Below, piece after piece: positions 55,955 to 64,000 of a stretch of DNA of 64,000 nucleotides. The DNA is taken from contig NZ_JAOQNG010000001.1 in NCBI RefSeq assembly GCF_025961225.1, positions 186,001 through 250,000 on the forward strand, given 5' to 3'. Below the pieces are notes generated by a model, which saw only the letters and a list, made by a program, of their open reading frames with translations, was not told the origin of the DNA and did not search any database. Origin of the DNA: Azospirillum canadense. GTDB taxonomy: Bacteria; Pseudomonadota; Alphaproteobacteria; Azospirillales; Azospirillaceae. Position 1 is the first letter of the stretch. Every line of letters begins with the position of its first letter. The position numbers were made by a program, and so were the translations under genes.

Positions 55955-56049
55955 CTTCGCGGGTTAATCTTTTGTGACGCACGCCCGCGGGGCTCGGCAA
56001 TGGTGTAAGAACAGGCGTCAAGCCCCGCGACGCACGAGTTCCGCCGCCC

Positions 56050-57570
56050 ATGAGCCCCAAGGTGATGCCGCCGCCCCGGTTGATCGTCGGTGCCCTGCTG
56101 ATGCTGGGGCCGCTCGCGGCGTCGCTGTACCTTCTCCTGCACGCTGGGCTGATCGCGCCGGTCGTCGCGGTCATCGTCGGGCTGCTGGCCCTGGCGGGCG
56201 TCGCGGTGATCCTGCGCTCCCAGCACCGCGACTCGCGCGCGGTGGCCGATTACGTCGCGCGGCTGACCAACGATCCCTCCAGCCCGGCTCCTCCGCCGGC
56301 GGCCCCCACTTCCGTGCGCGGGCTGACCGCGGCGGTGGCGCGCCTGCACCGGGTGATGACCGGCCGGGTCGAGCAGGCGCAGGTGCAGCTGGAAGCCAAC
56401 GAATCGATCCTGGAGGCGCTGCACGACCCGCTCGTGCTGGTCGGGGCGGACCGGCAGGTGGTGCGCGCCAACCAAGCGGCGCGCGGCCTATTCGGCGACC
56501 GCATCCTCAACCGCGACCTTGCCGCGTCCTTGCGGAACCCCAGTGTGCTGGAGGCGGTGGACGCCGTGCTCGGCGGGGCGGCGTCGCGCATCCTTGAATT
56601 CAGCCTGCCGGTCCCGGTGGAGCGCATGTTCGAGGTGCGCGTGAAGCCCTTCCAGCGGCGCCTCCCGCGCCCCGTTCCCGACGAGAACGCCCTGGTGCCG
56701 GAGGATCCGGCCCCCGCGCCACCGGTCCACGGGCGGATGGTCATCCTGACGCTGCACGACATCACGGCGCTCCGCCGGTCGGAGCAGATGCGCGCCGACT
56801 TCATCGCCAACGCCAGCCATGAGCTGCGCACGCCGCTGTCGTCGCTGCTGGGCTTCATCGAGACGCTGCGCGGCCCCGCCCGCGACGACCTGGAGGCGCA
56901 CGAGCGTTTCCTCTCCATCATGCACGACCAGGCGAGCCGCATGGCCCGCTTGGTCAACGACTTGCTGTCGCTGTCGCGGATCGAGTTGGACGAGCACATG
57001 CCGCCGGCCGGCCGGGTGGACGTGCTGGACCGGCTGGACGGGGTCATCGCCGCGCTGGAGCTGAAGGCGGCCAGTCGCCGCATCCGCCTGAAGCTGGAAG
57101 CGCCGGAGCATCTGCCCCCGGTCGTGGGGGACGAGGACCAGCTGACCCAGGTCTTCCAGAACCTCGTCAGCAACGCGATCAAATACACGCGCGAGAACAC
57201 CGACGTGACCGTCGCCGTGTCGCTCGCCGACGGCGCCATGGTCGGCTTCACCAGCGCGGTTCCGCTGGCCCAGCGCAACGGCCGCGGAAGCCCGATGGTC
57301 GCGGTCGCCGTGCGCGACCAGGGAGAGGGCATCGCCCGCACCCACCTGCCGCGCCTGACCGAGCGCTTCTACCGGGTGGACGCGGCGCGGTCGCGCGCCA
57401 TGGGCGGCACGGGGCTCGGCCTCGCCATCGTCAAGCACATCCTGAACCGCCACCGCGGGCGGCTGACCATCGAAAGCGCGGTCGGGGTGGGCAGCACCTT
57501 CACCGTCTACCTGCCGGCCGCGGCCGACGCGGCGCTCCCCGCGGAAGAGCCGGCGCGGCGGCAGGCCTGA
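56050..57570 (+). CDS. phoR: phosphate regulon sensor histidine kinase PhoR
   Basis: This 506-residue protein has two membrane segments (about 10-55), a PAS-like domain (110-240: ILEALHDPLVLVGADRQVVRAN, DITALRRSEQ), and a HisKA domain with phospho-acceptor His257 in FIANASHELRTPLSSLLGFIETLRG. An HATPase domain has NLVSNAIKYT, GIARTHLPRLTERFYRVD and GTGLGLAIVKHI. It has no large periplasmic domain, as usual for PhoR. It lies just before pstS with its own promoter; phoB is at the end of the cluster. Confidence 0.96.
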   Translation: MSPKVMPPPRLIVGALLMLGPLAASLYLLLHAGLIAPVVAVIVGLLALAGVAVILRSQHRDSRAVADYVARLTNDPSSPAPPPAAPTSVRGLTAAVARLHRVMTGRVEQAQVQLEANESILEALHDPLVLVGADRQVVRANQAARGLFGDRILNRDLAASLRNPSVLEAVDAVLGGAASRILEFSLPVPVERMFEVRVKPFQRRLPRPVPDENALVPEDPAPAPPVHGRMVILTLHDITALRRSEQMRADFIANASHELRTPLSSLLGFIETLRGPARDDLEAHERFLSIMHDQASRMARLVNDLLSLSRIELDEHMPPAGRVDVLDRLDGVIAALELKAASRRIRLKLEAPEHLPPVVGDEDQLTQVFQNLVSNAIKYTRENTDVTVAVSLADGAMVGFTSAVPLAQRNGRGSPMVAVAVRDQGEGIARTHLPRLTERFYRVDAARSRAMGGTGLGLAIVKHILNRHRGRLTIESAVGVGSTFTVYLPAAADAALPAEEPARRQA

Positions 57571-57592
57571 GGGCGATGACCGAAAAAAGACG

Positions 57593-57621
57593 GCGTCATA
57601 AAACTGTCATGAAACTGTAAT
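57593..57621 (+). promoter_or_regulatory. Pho box of pstS (three half-sites)
   Basis: GCGTCAT (57593-57599), CTGTCAT (57604-57610) and CTGTAAT (57615-57621) repeat with an 11-base period, the layout of PhoB binding sites. Their last half-site is 18 bases before GATTAA, a possible -10. They lie 135 bases before the pstS start. Confidence 0.85.
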
Positions 57622-57755
57622 CAACGAGTCGCGGTCGCTGATTAACGTCCCGCCGCAAGCCGCCGCCCCCTTTAGGCTGGGCGCGGCGCGGCACGGTGCG
57701 GGCGCATCGCGTTCCCCCCGTCACAGCGATCATCGATTTTCGGAGGGGAAATCCC

Positions 57756-58811
57756 GTGACCACCAGGACGCTCACCCTCACCGTCGCCGCGAAGGTCGCC
57801 CTGGCCGTCGCCATGACCGCCGCCCTCTCCGGCGCGGCGCACGCCCAGTCGCGCGACCAGATCCGCGCGGTCGGTTCGTCCACGGTGTTCCCCTTCACCA
57901 CCGCGGTGGCCGAGGCATTCGGCAAGGGCGGCAAGTTCAAGACGCCGGTCATCGAGTCGACCGGCACGGGCGGCGGCCTGAAGCTGTTCTGCGCCGGCGT
58001 CGGCCCGCAGCACCCGGACATCGCCAACGCGTCCCGCCGCATCAAGACGTCGGAGGTCGAGCAGTGCGCCGCCAACGGCGTCACGCAGATCACCGAGCTG
58101 AAGATCGGCTTCGACGGCATCGCGCTGGCCTATTCCAAGGCCGCCCCGCACATCGACCTGACCACGGAGATCCTGTGGAAGGCGCTGGCCAAGGAGGTCC
58201 TGGTCGGCGGCAAGATGGTCGCCAACCCCTATAAGAAGTGGTCGGACATCGACGCCAAGCTGCCGAACAAGGACATCGAGGTGCTCGGCCCGCCCCCGAC
58301 CTCCGGAACCCGCGACACCTTCAACGAGCTGGTGATGCTCGAAGGCTGCAAGAAGGTGAAAGAGGTCAAGGACGCCGTTCCGGACGAGAAGGCGCGCGAG
58401 AAGGCCTGCATGACCATCCGCGAGGACGGCGGCTACGTTGAGGCCGGCGAGAACGACAACCTGATCGTCCAGAAGCTGACCGCCAACCCCGACAGCTTCG
58501 GCGTGTTCGGCTACAGCTACATCGACCAGAACCGCGACAAGCTTCAGTGCGCCAAGATGGACGGCGAGGAACTGACCCCGGAGGCGGTCGCCGCCGGCAA
58601 GTACGAGCTGGCCCGCCCGCTCTACGTCTACGTCAAGACCGCCCACGCCGGCGTGATCCCGGGCATCCGCGAGTTCATCGCCGACTACACGGCGGAGAAG
58701 GCCTTCGGCGACGACGGCTATCTGGCCGACAAGGGCCTGATTCCGCTGCCGAAGGCCGACCGCGACGCGGCCCGTGCCGCTGCGGCGAACCTGGCTCCGC
58801 TCCAGCTCTGA
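57756..58811 (+). CDS. pstS: phosphate ABC transporter substrate-binding protein
   Basis: The 351-residue protein has a signal peptide ending AHA (about residue 31). The mature chain includes AVGSSTVFPFTTAVAEAF, the phosphate loop TGTGGGLKLFC and PPPTSGTRDTFNEL. It binds inorganic phosphate in the periplasm. The start is GTG 57756, with GGAGGGG eight bases before it. A Pho box of three half-sites precedes it. It starts the transcript pstSCAB-phoU-phoB. Confidence 0.97.
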   Translation: MTTRTLTLTVAAKVALAVAMTAALSGAAHAQSRDQIRAVGSSTVFPFTTAVAEAFGKGGKFKTPVIESTGTGGGLKLFCAGVGPQHPDIANASRRIKTSEVEQCAANGVTQITELKIGFDGIALAYSKAAPHIDLTTEILWKALAKEVLVGGKMVANPYKKWSDIDAKLPNKDIEVLGPPPTSGTRDTFNELVMLEGCKKVKEVKDAVPDEKAREKACMTIREDGGYVEAGENDNLIVQKLTANPDSFGVFGYSYIDQNRDKLQCAKMDGEELTPEAVAAGKYELARPLYVYVKTAHAGVIPGIREFIADYTAEKAFGDDGYLADKGLIPLPKADRDAARAAAANLAPLQL

Positions 58812-58827
58812 GCGTCGGCGGGCTCAA

Positions 58828-60210
58828 ATGCAGATCATGGCGCTGCTTCTCGTTCTGGCCCTGCTCACGGTCATCGGTTTCCAGCTCGGCCGGTCGCGCG
58901 CCACTGCGTCGGTCGGCGGGCGCACCGTCGAGCTTCACTCGGTGCCGTCCTACCACGGCTTCTACGTGGCGCTTTGGGCCGGTCTGCCGGCCCTGCTGCT
59001 GTTCGCGCTGTGGACCGCGTCGGAAGGCTGGATGGTCATGCAGATGGTGCTGGCCGGCCTGCCGGGCCGGCTGACCCATGTGGACGGCCAAGCTCTGAGT
59101 TTGCTGCGCGCCGACATCCTGAACCTCGCGCACGGCGTCAACACCGGCCGCGTGCCCGACCCGGCGGTGGCCGCGGCGGCGGAGCAGTATGTCCGGCTGC
59201 GGTCGCTCGGCGACTGGAGTTTGCTGGTCATCGGCTCCTGCCTGGCGATGGGCGGGCTGCTCTTTGCGCGGGGCCGCATCACGCCGGACCTGCGCGCCCG
59301 CAACCGGGTGGAGCGCACGGTCAACGTCGCGCTGGTCGTCTGCTCGCTGGTTGCCATCCTGACGACCATCGGCATCGTGCTGTCCCTGCTGTTCGAGGCC
59401 ATGCGCTTCTTCGCGGCGGTGTCGCCGATCGACTTCCTGTTCGGCACGCACTGGAGCCCGCAGATGGCCATGCGCGCCGACCAAGTGGGGTCCAGCGGCT
59501 CCTTCGGCGCGATCCCGCTGTTCGCGGGCACGCTGCTGATCACCGCCATCGCCATGGCGGTGGCCGTCCCGGTCGGGCTGATGTCGGCCATCTTCATGTC
59601 CGAATACGCCAACCCCACCCTGCGCACCTGGCTGAAGCCGATCCTGGAGGTGCTGGCCGGCATCCCCACCGTCGTCTACGGCTTCTTCGCCGCCCTGACC
59701 ATGGCCCCCTTCGTGCGCGGGCTGGGGCAGGCGGTGGGTCTCGACGTCAGCTCCGAATCGGCGCTGGCGGCGGGCATCGTCATGGGGGTGATGATCATCC
59801 CCTTCGTCAGCTCGCTGTCCGACGACGTCATCAACGCCGTGCCGCAGAGCTTGCGCGACGGCTCCTACGGGCTGGGCGCCACCAAGTCGGAGACGATCCG
59901 GCTGGTCGTGCTGCCGGCGGCCCTGCCGGGCATCGTCGCCGCGGTCATGCTGGCGGTCAGCCGCGCCATCGGCGAGACGATGATCGTCACCATGGCCGCC
60001 GGCCTGACCGCGAACCTGACCGCCAACCCGCTGGAGGCGGTGACCACCGTCACGACCCAGATCGCCACGCTTCTGGTCGGCGACCAGGAGTTCGACAGCC
60101 CCAAGACGCTGTCGGCCTTCGGGCTGGGGCTCGTGCTGTTCCTGGTGACGCTCACGCTCAACATGGTCGCCCTGCGGGTGGTCCAGAAGTACCGAGAGAA
60201 GTATGACTGA
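58828..60210 (+). CDS. pstC: phosphate ABC transporter permease PstC
   Basis: The 460-residue permease is longer than enterobacterial PstC because of an N-terminal extension of about 170 residues with two to three membrane segments. The core has six segments and the MetI-type loop VPQSLRDGSYGLGATKSETI. It forms the membrane channel with PstA. ATG 58828 lies 16 bases after pstS. It overlaps pstA by eight bases. Confidence 0.95.
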   Translation: MQIMALLLVLALLTVIGFQLGRSRATASVGGRTVELHSVPSYHGFYVALWAGLPALLLFALWTASEGWMVMQMVLAGLPGRLTHVDGQALSLLRADILNLAHGVNTGRVPDPAVAAAAEQYVRLRSLGDWSLLVIGSCLAMGGLLFARGRITPDLRARNRVERTVNVALVVCSLVAILTTIGIVLSLLFEAMRFFAAVSPIDFLFGTHWSPQMAMRADQVGSSGSFGAIPLFAGTLLITAIAMAVAVPVGLMSAIFMSEYANPTLRTWLKPILEVLAGIPTVVYGFFAALTMAPFVRGLGQAVGLDVSSESALAAGIVMGVMIIPFVSSLSDDVINAVPQSLRDGSYGLGATKSETIRLVVLPAALPGIVAAVMLAVSRAIGETMIVTMAAGLTANLTANPLEAVTTVTTQIATLLVGDQEFDSPKTLSAFGLGLVLFLVTLTLNMVALRVVQKYREKYD

Positions 60211-61501
60211 CCTCGCGCAACAGGGTTCCCGTCACATGTCGGTCACCGCCACCAAGTCCCGCTACCAGAGCGCGGAATTCGCGGACCGCCTGCGCCGCCG
60301 CTACGCCGCCGAACGGCGCTTCCGCCTGGCCGGAATGGCCGCGGTGGGCATCGCCTCGCTGATGCTGGTCGTGCTGCTGGGCTCCATCGTCGGCAAGGGC
60401 TACACGGCCTTCTGGCAGACGCAGATCCGGCTGGAGGTCACCTTCGACAAGGCGCAGGTGGAGGAGGGCAACACCATGCCGCTCCTTCGCCAGGCGCTCT
60501 ACGCCGTGGTGCCGGAGGTGACCGACCGCGCCGGCCGCCGTTCGCTGAACGAGCTGCTGTCGTCCGGCGCCCCCTATCAGCTGGAGGCGATGGTCAAGGC
60601 GAACCCGGCGCTGGTCGGCACCAAGCAGACCGTCTGGGTGCTGGCCGACGACGAGGTCGACCAGTTCATGAAGGGTTTCATCCGCCGCGACGTGCCGGAA
60701 TCGGAACGCCGGCTGAACGACATCAAGATCGGCGCGCTCGACAAGCTGGCTGCGGCCGGCGCGGTGAAGAGCGCCTTCAACACCACCCTGTTCACCGCCG
60801 GCGACAGCCGCGAGCCGGAGCAGGCGGGCATCTGGGGCGCTATCGTCGGGTCTTTCCTGACGCTGACCGTCACCATGCTGCTGTCGGTGCCCATCGGCGT
60901 CGCCGCCGCGGTGTATCTGGAGGAGTTCGCGCCCAAGAACCGCTGGACCGACCTGATCGAGGTGAACATCAACAACCTCGCCGCCGTGCCGTCGATCATC
61001 TTCGGCCTGCTGGGTCTGGCGGTCTTCCTGGGCTTCTTCGGCATGCCGCGCTCCGCCCCGCTGGTCGGCGGGCTGGTGATGGCGCTGATGACGCTGCCGG
61101 TCATCATCATCGCGTCCCGCGTCGCGCTGAAGGCGGTGCCGCCGTCGATCCGCGAGGCGGCGCTGGGCGTCGGCGCCTCGCCGCTCCAGACCGTGGCCCA
61201 CCATGTGCTGCCGCTGGCCATGCCGGGCATCCTGACCGGCACCATCATCGGCATGGCCCGCGCGCTGGGCGAGACGGCGCCGCTGCTGATGATCGGCATG
61301 GTCGCCTTCATCGTGGACATCCCGCACGGCCTGACCGACAGCGCCACGGCGCTGCCCGTGCAGATCTACATGTGGGCGGACAGCCCGGAGCGCGCCTTCA
61401 CCGAGCGCACCTCGGCGGCGATCCTGGTCCTGCTCGCCTTCCTCATCCTGATGAACGGCCTGGCCGTGTTCCTGCGCAAGAAATTCGAGAGGCGTTGGTA
61501 G
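60203..61501 (+). CDS. pstA: phosphate ABC transporter permease PstA
   Basis: The 432-residue protein has an N-terminal DUF3333-like extension (residues 20-215, one membrane segment and a periplasmic region), typical for alphaproteobacterial PstA, and a permease core with [19 protein letters not shown] and [14 protein letters not shown] 60203 overlaps the pstC stop by eight bases, so translation is coupled. pstB follows five bases downstream. Confidence 0.96.
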   Translation: MTDLAQQGSRHMSVTATKSRYQSAEFADRLRRRYAAERRFRLAGMAAVGIASLMLVVLLGSIVGKGYTAFWQTQIRLEVTFDKAQVEEGNTMPLLRQALYAVVPEVTDRAGRRSLNELLSSGAPYQLEAMVKANPALVGTKQTVWVLADDEVDQFMKGFIRRDVPESERRLNDIKIGALDKLAAAGAVKSAFNTTLFTAGDSREPEQAGIWGAIVGSFLTLTVTMLLSVPIGVAAAVYLEEFAPKNRWTDLIEVNINNLAAVPSIIFGLLGLAVFLGFFGMPRSAPLVGGLVMALMTLPVIIIASRVALKAVPPSIREAALGVGASPLQTVAHHVLPLAMPGILTGTIIGMARALGETAPLLMIGMVAFIVDIPHGLTDSATALPVQIYMWADSPERAFTERTSAAILVLLAFLILMNGLAVFLRKKFERRW

Positions 61502-61505
61502 TCCC

Positions 61506-62336
61506 ATGAGCGTGCAGACCCAGTACCCGACCGCGTCCGTTCCGCCGCGCGCCGAAACCCAGGTCAGGGCCGGCGGGCCGGGCGTGAAGATGGTCGCCCG
61601 CGACGTGAAGGTTTATTACGGGGCCAAGCAAGCGCTGAAGGGCATCGACCTGGACATCCAGGAGAACCGGGTGATGGCCCTGATCGGGCCGTCGGGCTGC
61701 GGGAAGTCGACCTTCCTGCGCTGCCTGAACCGCATGAACGACACCATCGAGAACTGCCGGGTCGAAGGGCTGATCGCGCTCGACGGGGAGGACGTCTACG
61801 GCCGGACCATCGACGCGGTGCAGCTGCGCGCCCGCGTCGGCATGGTCTTCCAGAAGCCGAACCCCTTCCCGAAGTCGATCTACGACAACATCGCCTACGG
61901 GCCGCGCATCCACGGCATCGCCACCCACCGCGACGAGATGGACGAGATTGTCCAGACCTCGCTGGAGCGCGCCGGCCTGTGGAACGAGGTGAAGGACCGC
62001 CTGCGGGAGCCCGGCACCGGCCTGTCCGGCGGCCAGCAGCAGCGCCTGTGCATCGCCCGCGCCATCGCCGTCAGCCCGGAGGTGATCCTGATGGACGAGC
62101 CCTGCTCGGCGCTCGACCCCATCGCGACCGCGCACATCGAGGAGCTGATCGACGAGCTGCGCGAGAACTACACGATCGTCATCGTCACCCACAACATGCA
62201 GCAGGCGGCCCGCGTGTCCCAGAAGACCGCGTTCTTCCACCTGGGCGAGATGGTGGAGTGCGACGACACCGAGGAAATCTTCACCAACCCGCGCGACGAG
62301 CGCACCCAGGGCTACATCACCGGCCGCTACGGCTGA
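61506..62336 (+). CDS. pstB: phosphate ABC transporter ATP-binding protein PstB
   Basis: The 276-residue ATPase has Walker [10 protein letters not shown] (about 61-69), the Q-loop [20 protein letters not shown] (PstB hallmark), the signature [15 protein letters not shown], Walker [15 protein letters not shown] and the H-loop THNMQQA. It powers phosphate uptake through PstCA. It lies five bases after pstA and 37 bases before phoU. Confidence 0.98.
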   Translation: MSVQTQYPTASVPPRAETQVRAGGPGVKMVARDVKVYYGAKQALKGIDLDIQENRVMALIGPSGCGKSTFLRCLNRMNDTIENCRVEGLIALDGEDVYGRTIDAVQLRARVGMVFQKPNPFPKSIYDNIAYGPRIHGIATHRDEMDEIVQTSLERAGLWNEVKDRLREPGTGLSGGQQQRLCIARAIAVSPEVILMDEPCSALDPIATAHIEELIDELRENYTIVIVTHNMQQAARVSQKTAFFHLGEMVECDDTEEIFTNPRDERTQGYITGRYG

Positions 62337-62373
62337 TCCGGTGGGGAGCTGTTGCCCGGAGAGGGAGCCGGCC

Positions 62374-63146
62374 ATGACCGACCACATCGTTCGCTCCTTC
62401 GCCCAGGAGTTGCAGCGCCTGTCCAACCTGATCACGCAGATGGGCGGCGTGGCGGAAGCGCAGGTGGACGCCGCCGTGAAGGCGGTGGCCCGCCGCGACG
62501 TCGCGCTGGCCGCCCAGGTGATGCAGTCCGACCAGCGCATCGACGCCTACGAACGGGACATCGACGCGGAGGCGATCCGTCTTCTGGCGCTGCGCCAGCC
62601 GCTGGCGCAGGACCTGCGCGAGATCGTGTCGGCGCTGAAGATCTCCTCCGACCTGGAACGGATCGGCGACTACGCCTCCAACATCGCCAAGCGGTCGCTG
62701 GCGCTGGCCCAGGTGCCGGCGGTGCGGCCGGTGGTGGCCGTCCCGCGCATGGGCCGGCTGGTCGAGGCGATCATGAAGGACGTGCTCGATGCCTACATCG
62801 AGCGCGACGTGGGCAAGGCCATCGCCGCCTGGGAACGGGACGAGGAGCTGGACGACCTCTACACCAGCCTGTTCCGCGAGGTCCTGACCTACATGATGGA
62901 AGACCCGCGCACCATCACCCCCTGCACCCACCTGCTCTTCATGGCGAAGAACCTGGAACGGATCGGCGACCACGCGACCAACATCGCGGAAACCATCCAC
63001 TTCCTGGTGGTCGGCGCACCGCTGCGCGTCGAGCGGCCGAAGAGCGACGGCAGCAGCTTCGCGGTGGTGAGGCCGGCCACCGACCCGACCATTGATCCAA
63101 ACACCGACCCAACCACCGAAAACGAATCCGACCGAACGGGGCAAGC

Positions 63147-63150
<4 letters not shown>
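62374..63150 (+). CDS. phoU: phosphate signalling protein PhoU
   Basis: The 258-residue protein consists of two PhoU repeats, each a three-helix bundle with metal-binding motifs (DLRLI-type QDLREIVSALKISSDLERIG and a second LERIGDHATNIAE). It represses phosphate signalling by connecting PstB with PhoR. The start is ATG 62374 with GGAGAGGGAG. Its C-terminal 30 residues are a low-complexity T/D/P-rich tail (TDPTIDPNTDPTTENES). Its stop overlaps the phoB start. Confidence 0.96.
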
Positions 63151-63851
<701 letters not shown>

Positions 63852-63861
63852 CGGGCGGGCC

Positions 63862-63889
63862 TGTTGGGTTGCGACAGCGCAACCCAACA
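63862..63889. terminator. bidirectional hairpin between phoB and glnD
   Basis: A perfect 12-bp stem, TGTTGGGTTGCG / CGCAACCCAACA, with an ACAG loop lies 10 bases after phoB and 9 bases before the end of the convergent gene. There is no T run. It is also copy 3 of the GTTGGGT repeat family. Confidence 0.7.
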
Positions 63890-63898
63890 CCCGCACCA

Positions 63899-64000
63899 TC
63901 ACCCCGCCGGATCGGCCAGAGCCGAGAGCAGGCGTTCGCGGATCTGCGCCAGCTTGTTGTCGTGGCTGACCTTCAGGCCGAAGACGTCCTTCACGTAGAA
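63899..64000 (-). CDS. glnD: [protein-PII] uridylyltransferase GlnD, C-terminal end (truncated by window edge)
   Basis: The last 33 codons of the gene are visible: FYVKDVFGLKVSHDNKLAQI, then RERLLSALADPAG and a stop at 63899-63901. This is the ending of the second ACT domain of GlnD, which uridylylates and deuridylylates the nitrogen sensor protein PII in response to glutamine. The rest lies beyond the right edge. It is convergent with phoB. Confidence 0.85.
   Translation of the reverse strand, partial: FYVKDVFGLKVSHDNKLAQIRERLLSALADPAG

Overview
The window looks like a chromosomal segment of an Azospirillum-type alphaproteobacterium (Rhodospirillales). This is inferred, not looked up. The reasons are very high GC in coding third positions, an Irr regulator with an ICE-like box, a FixK/FNR-type cbb3 cluster ccoNOQP-ccoGHIS next to an fnr gene, an rpsT-dnaA pair without dnaN, and phoR-pstSCAB-phoU-phoB beside glnD. 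About 61 genes are supported. They are mostly housekeeping or respiratory, with no prophage, IS element, CRISPR array, rRNA or tRNA seen.

Layout: 1-3.7 kb holds a truncated STAND/NACHT-like gene, a cupin, a Nim-type FMN protein, a zinc metallopeptidase and TspO. 3.7-7.2 kb holds a lysine 2,3-aminomutase-like radical SAM enzyme, a GDPD and a nitronate monooxygenase with a terminator-like hairpin in its leader. 7.4-10.8 kb is an iron/peroxide module: irr, rubrerythrin, a double [4Fe-4S] CCG-domain protein and DUF3501. 10.9-21 kb holds an SH3 protein, a hydroxyacid dehydrogenase, a frameshifted Uma2 gene, the acyltransferase Pat, L-lactate dehydrogenase, a macrodomain protein, ppa and a YejA-like binding protein. 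21-29 kb holds a cytidylate-kinase-like gene, ubiE-ubiB, a TPR protein, mutM, a small secreted protein, enoyl-CoA hydratase and rpsT. 30-32.5 kb holds dnaA and a response-regulator diguanylate cyclase. 32.6-39.9 kb holds a polyamine-type ABC transporter whose binding protein/ATPase genes and two permease genes are separated by an opposite-strand copper cassette (DUF2946, YcnI, CopCD). 39.9-44 kb holds a small acidic protein, a thioesterase, two RNA methyltransferases and an acetyltransferase. 44.2-53.4 kb is the high-affinity cbb3 oxidase, its assembly genes and an FNR-type sensor. 53.6-63.9 kb holds malic enzyme and the phosphate regulon, and the 3' end of glnD lies at the right edge.

Functionally the segment joins low-oxygen respiration (Fnr and FNR boxes driving cco genes), iron-responsive peroxide defence (Irr and ICE), copper handling (CcoI export for oxidase assembly, CopCD/YcnI uptake or buffering), phosphate sensing (a triple Pho half-site before pstS) and carbon/nitrogen nodes (MaeB, LDH, polyamine uptake with a possible sigma-54 promoter).

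Intergenic DNA is rich in four families of dispersed imperfect or perfect palindromes. One copy forms the 3' coding end of the TPR gene, and another lies inside the ABC-transporter operon. The most interesting candidate system is the Irr-rubrerythrin-FeS-DUF3501 module, because DUF3501 and its Fe-S partner have no established function that I know of.
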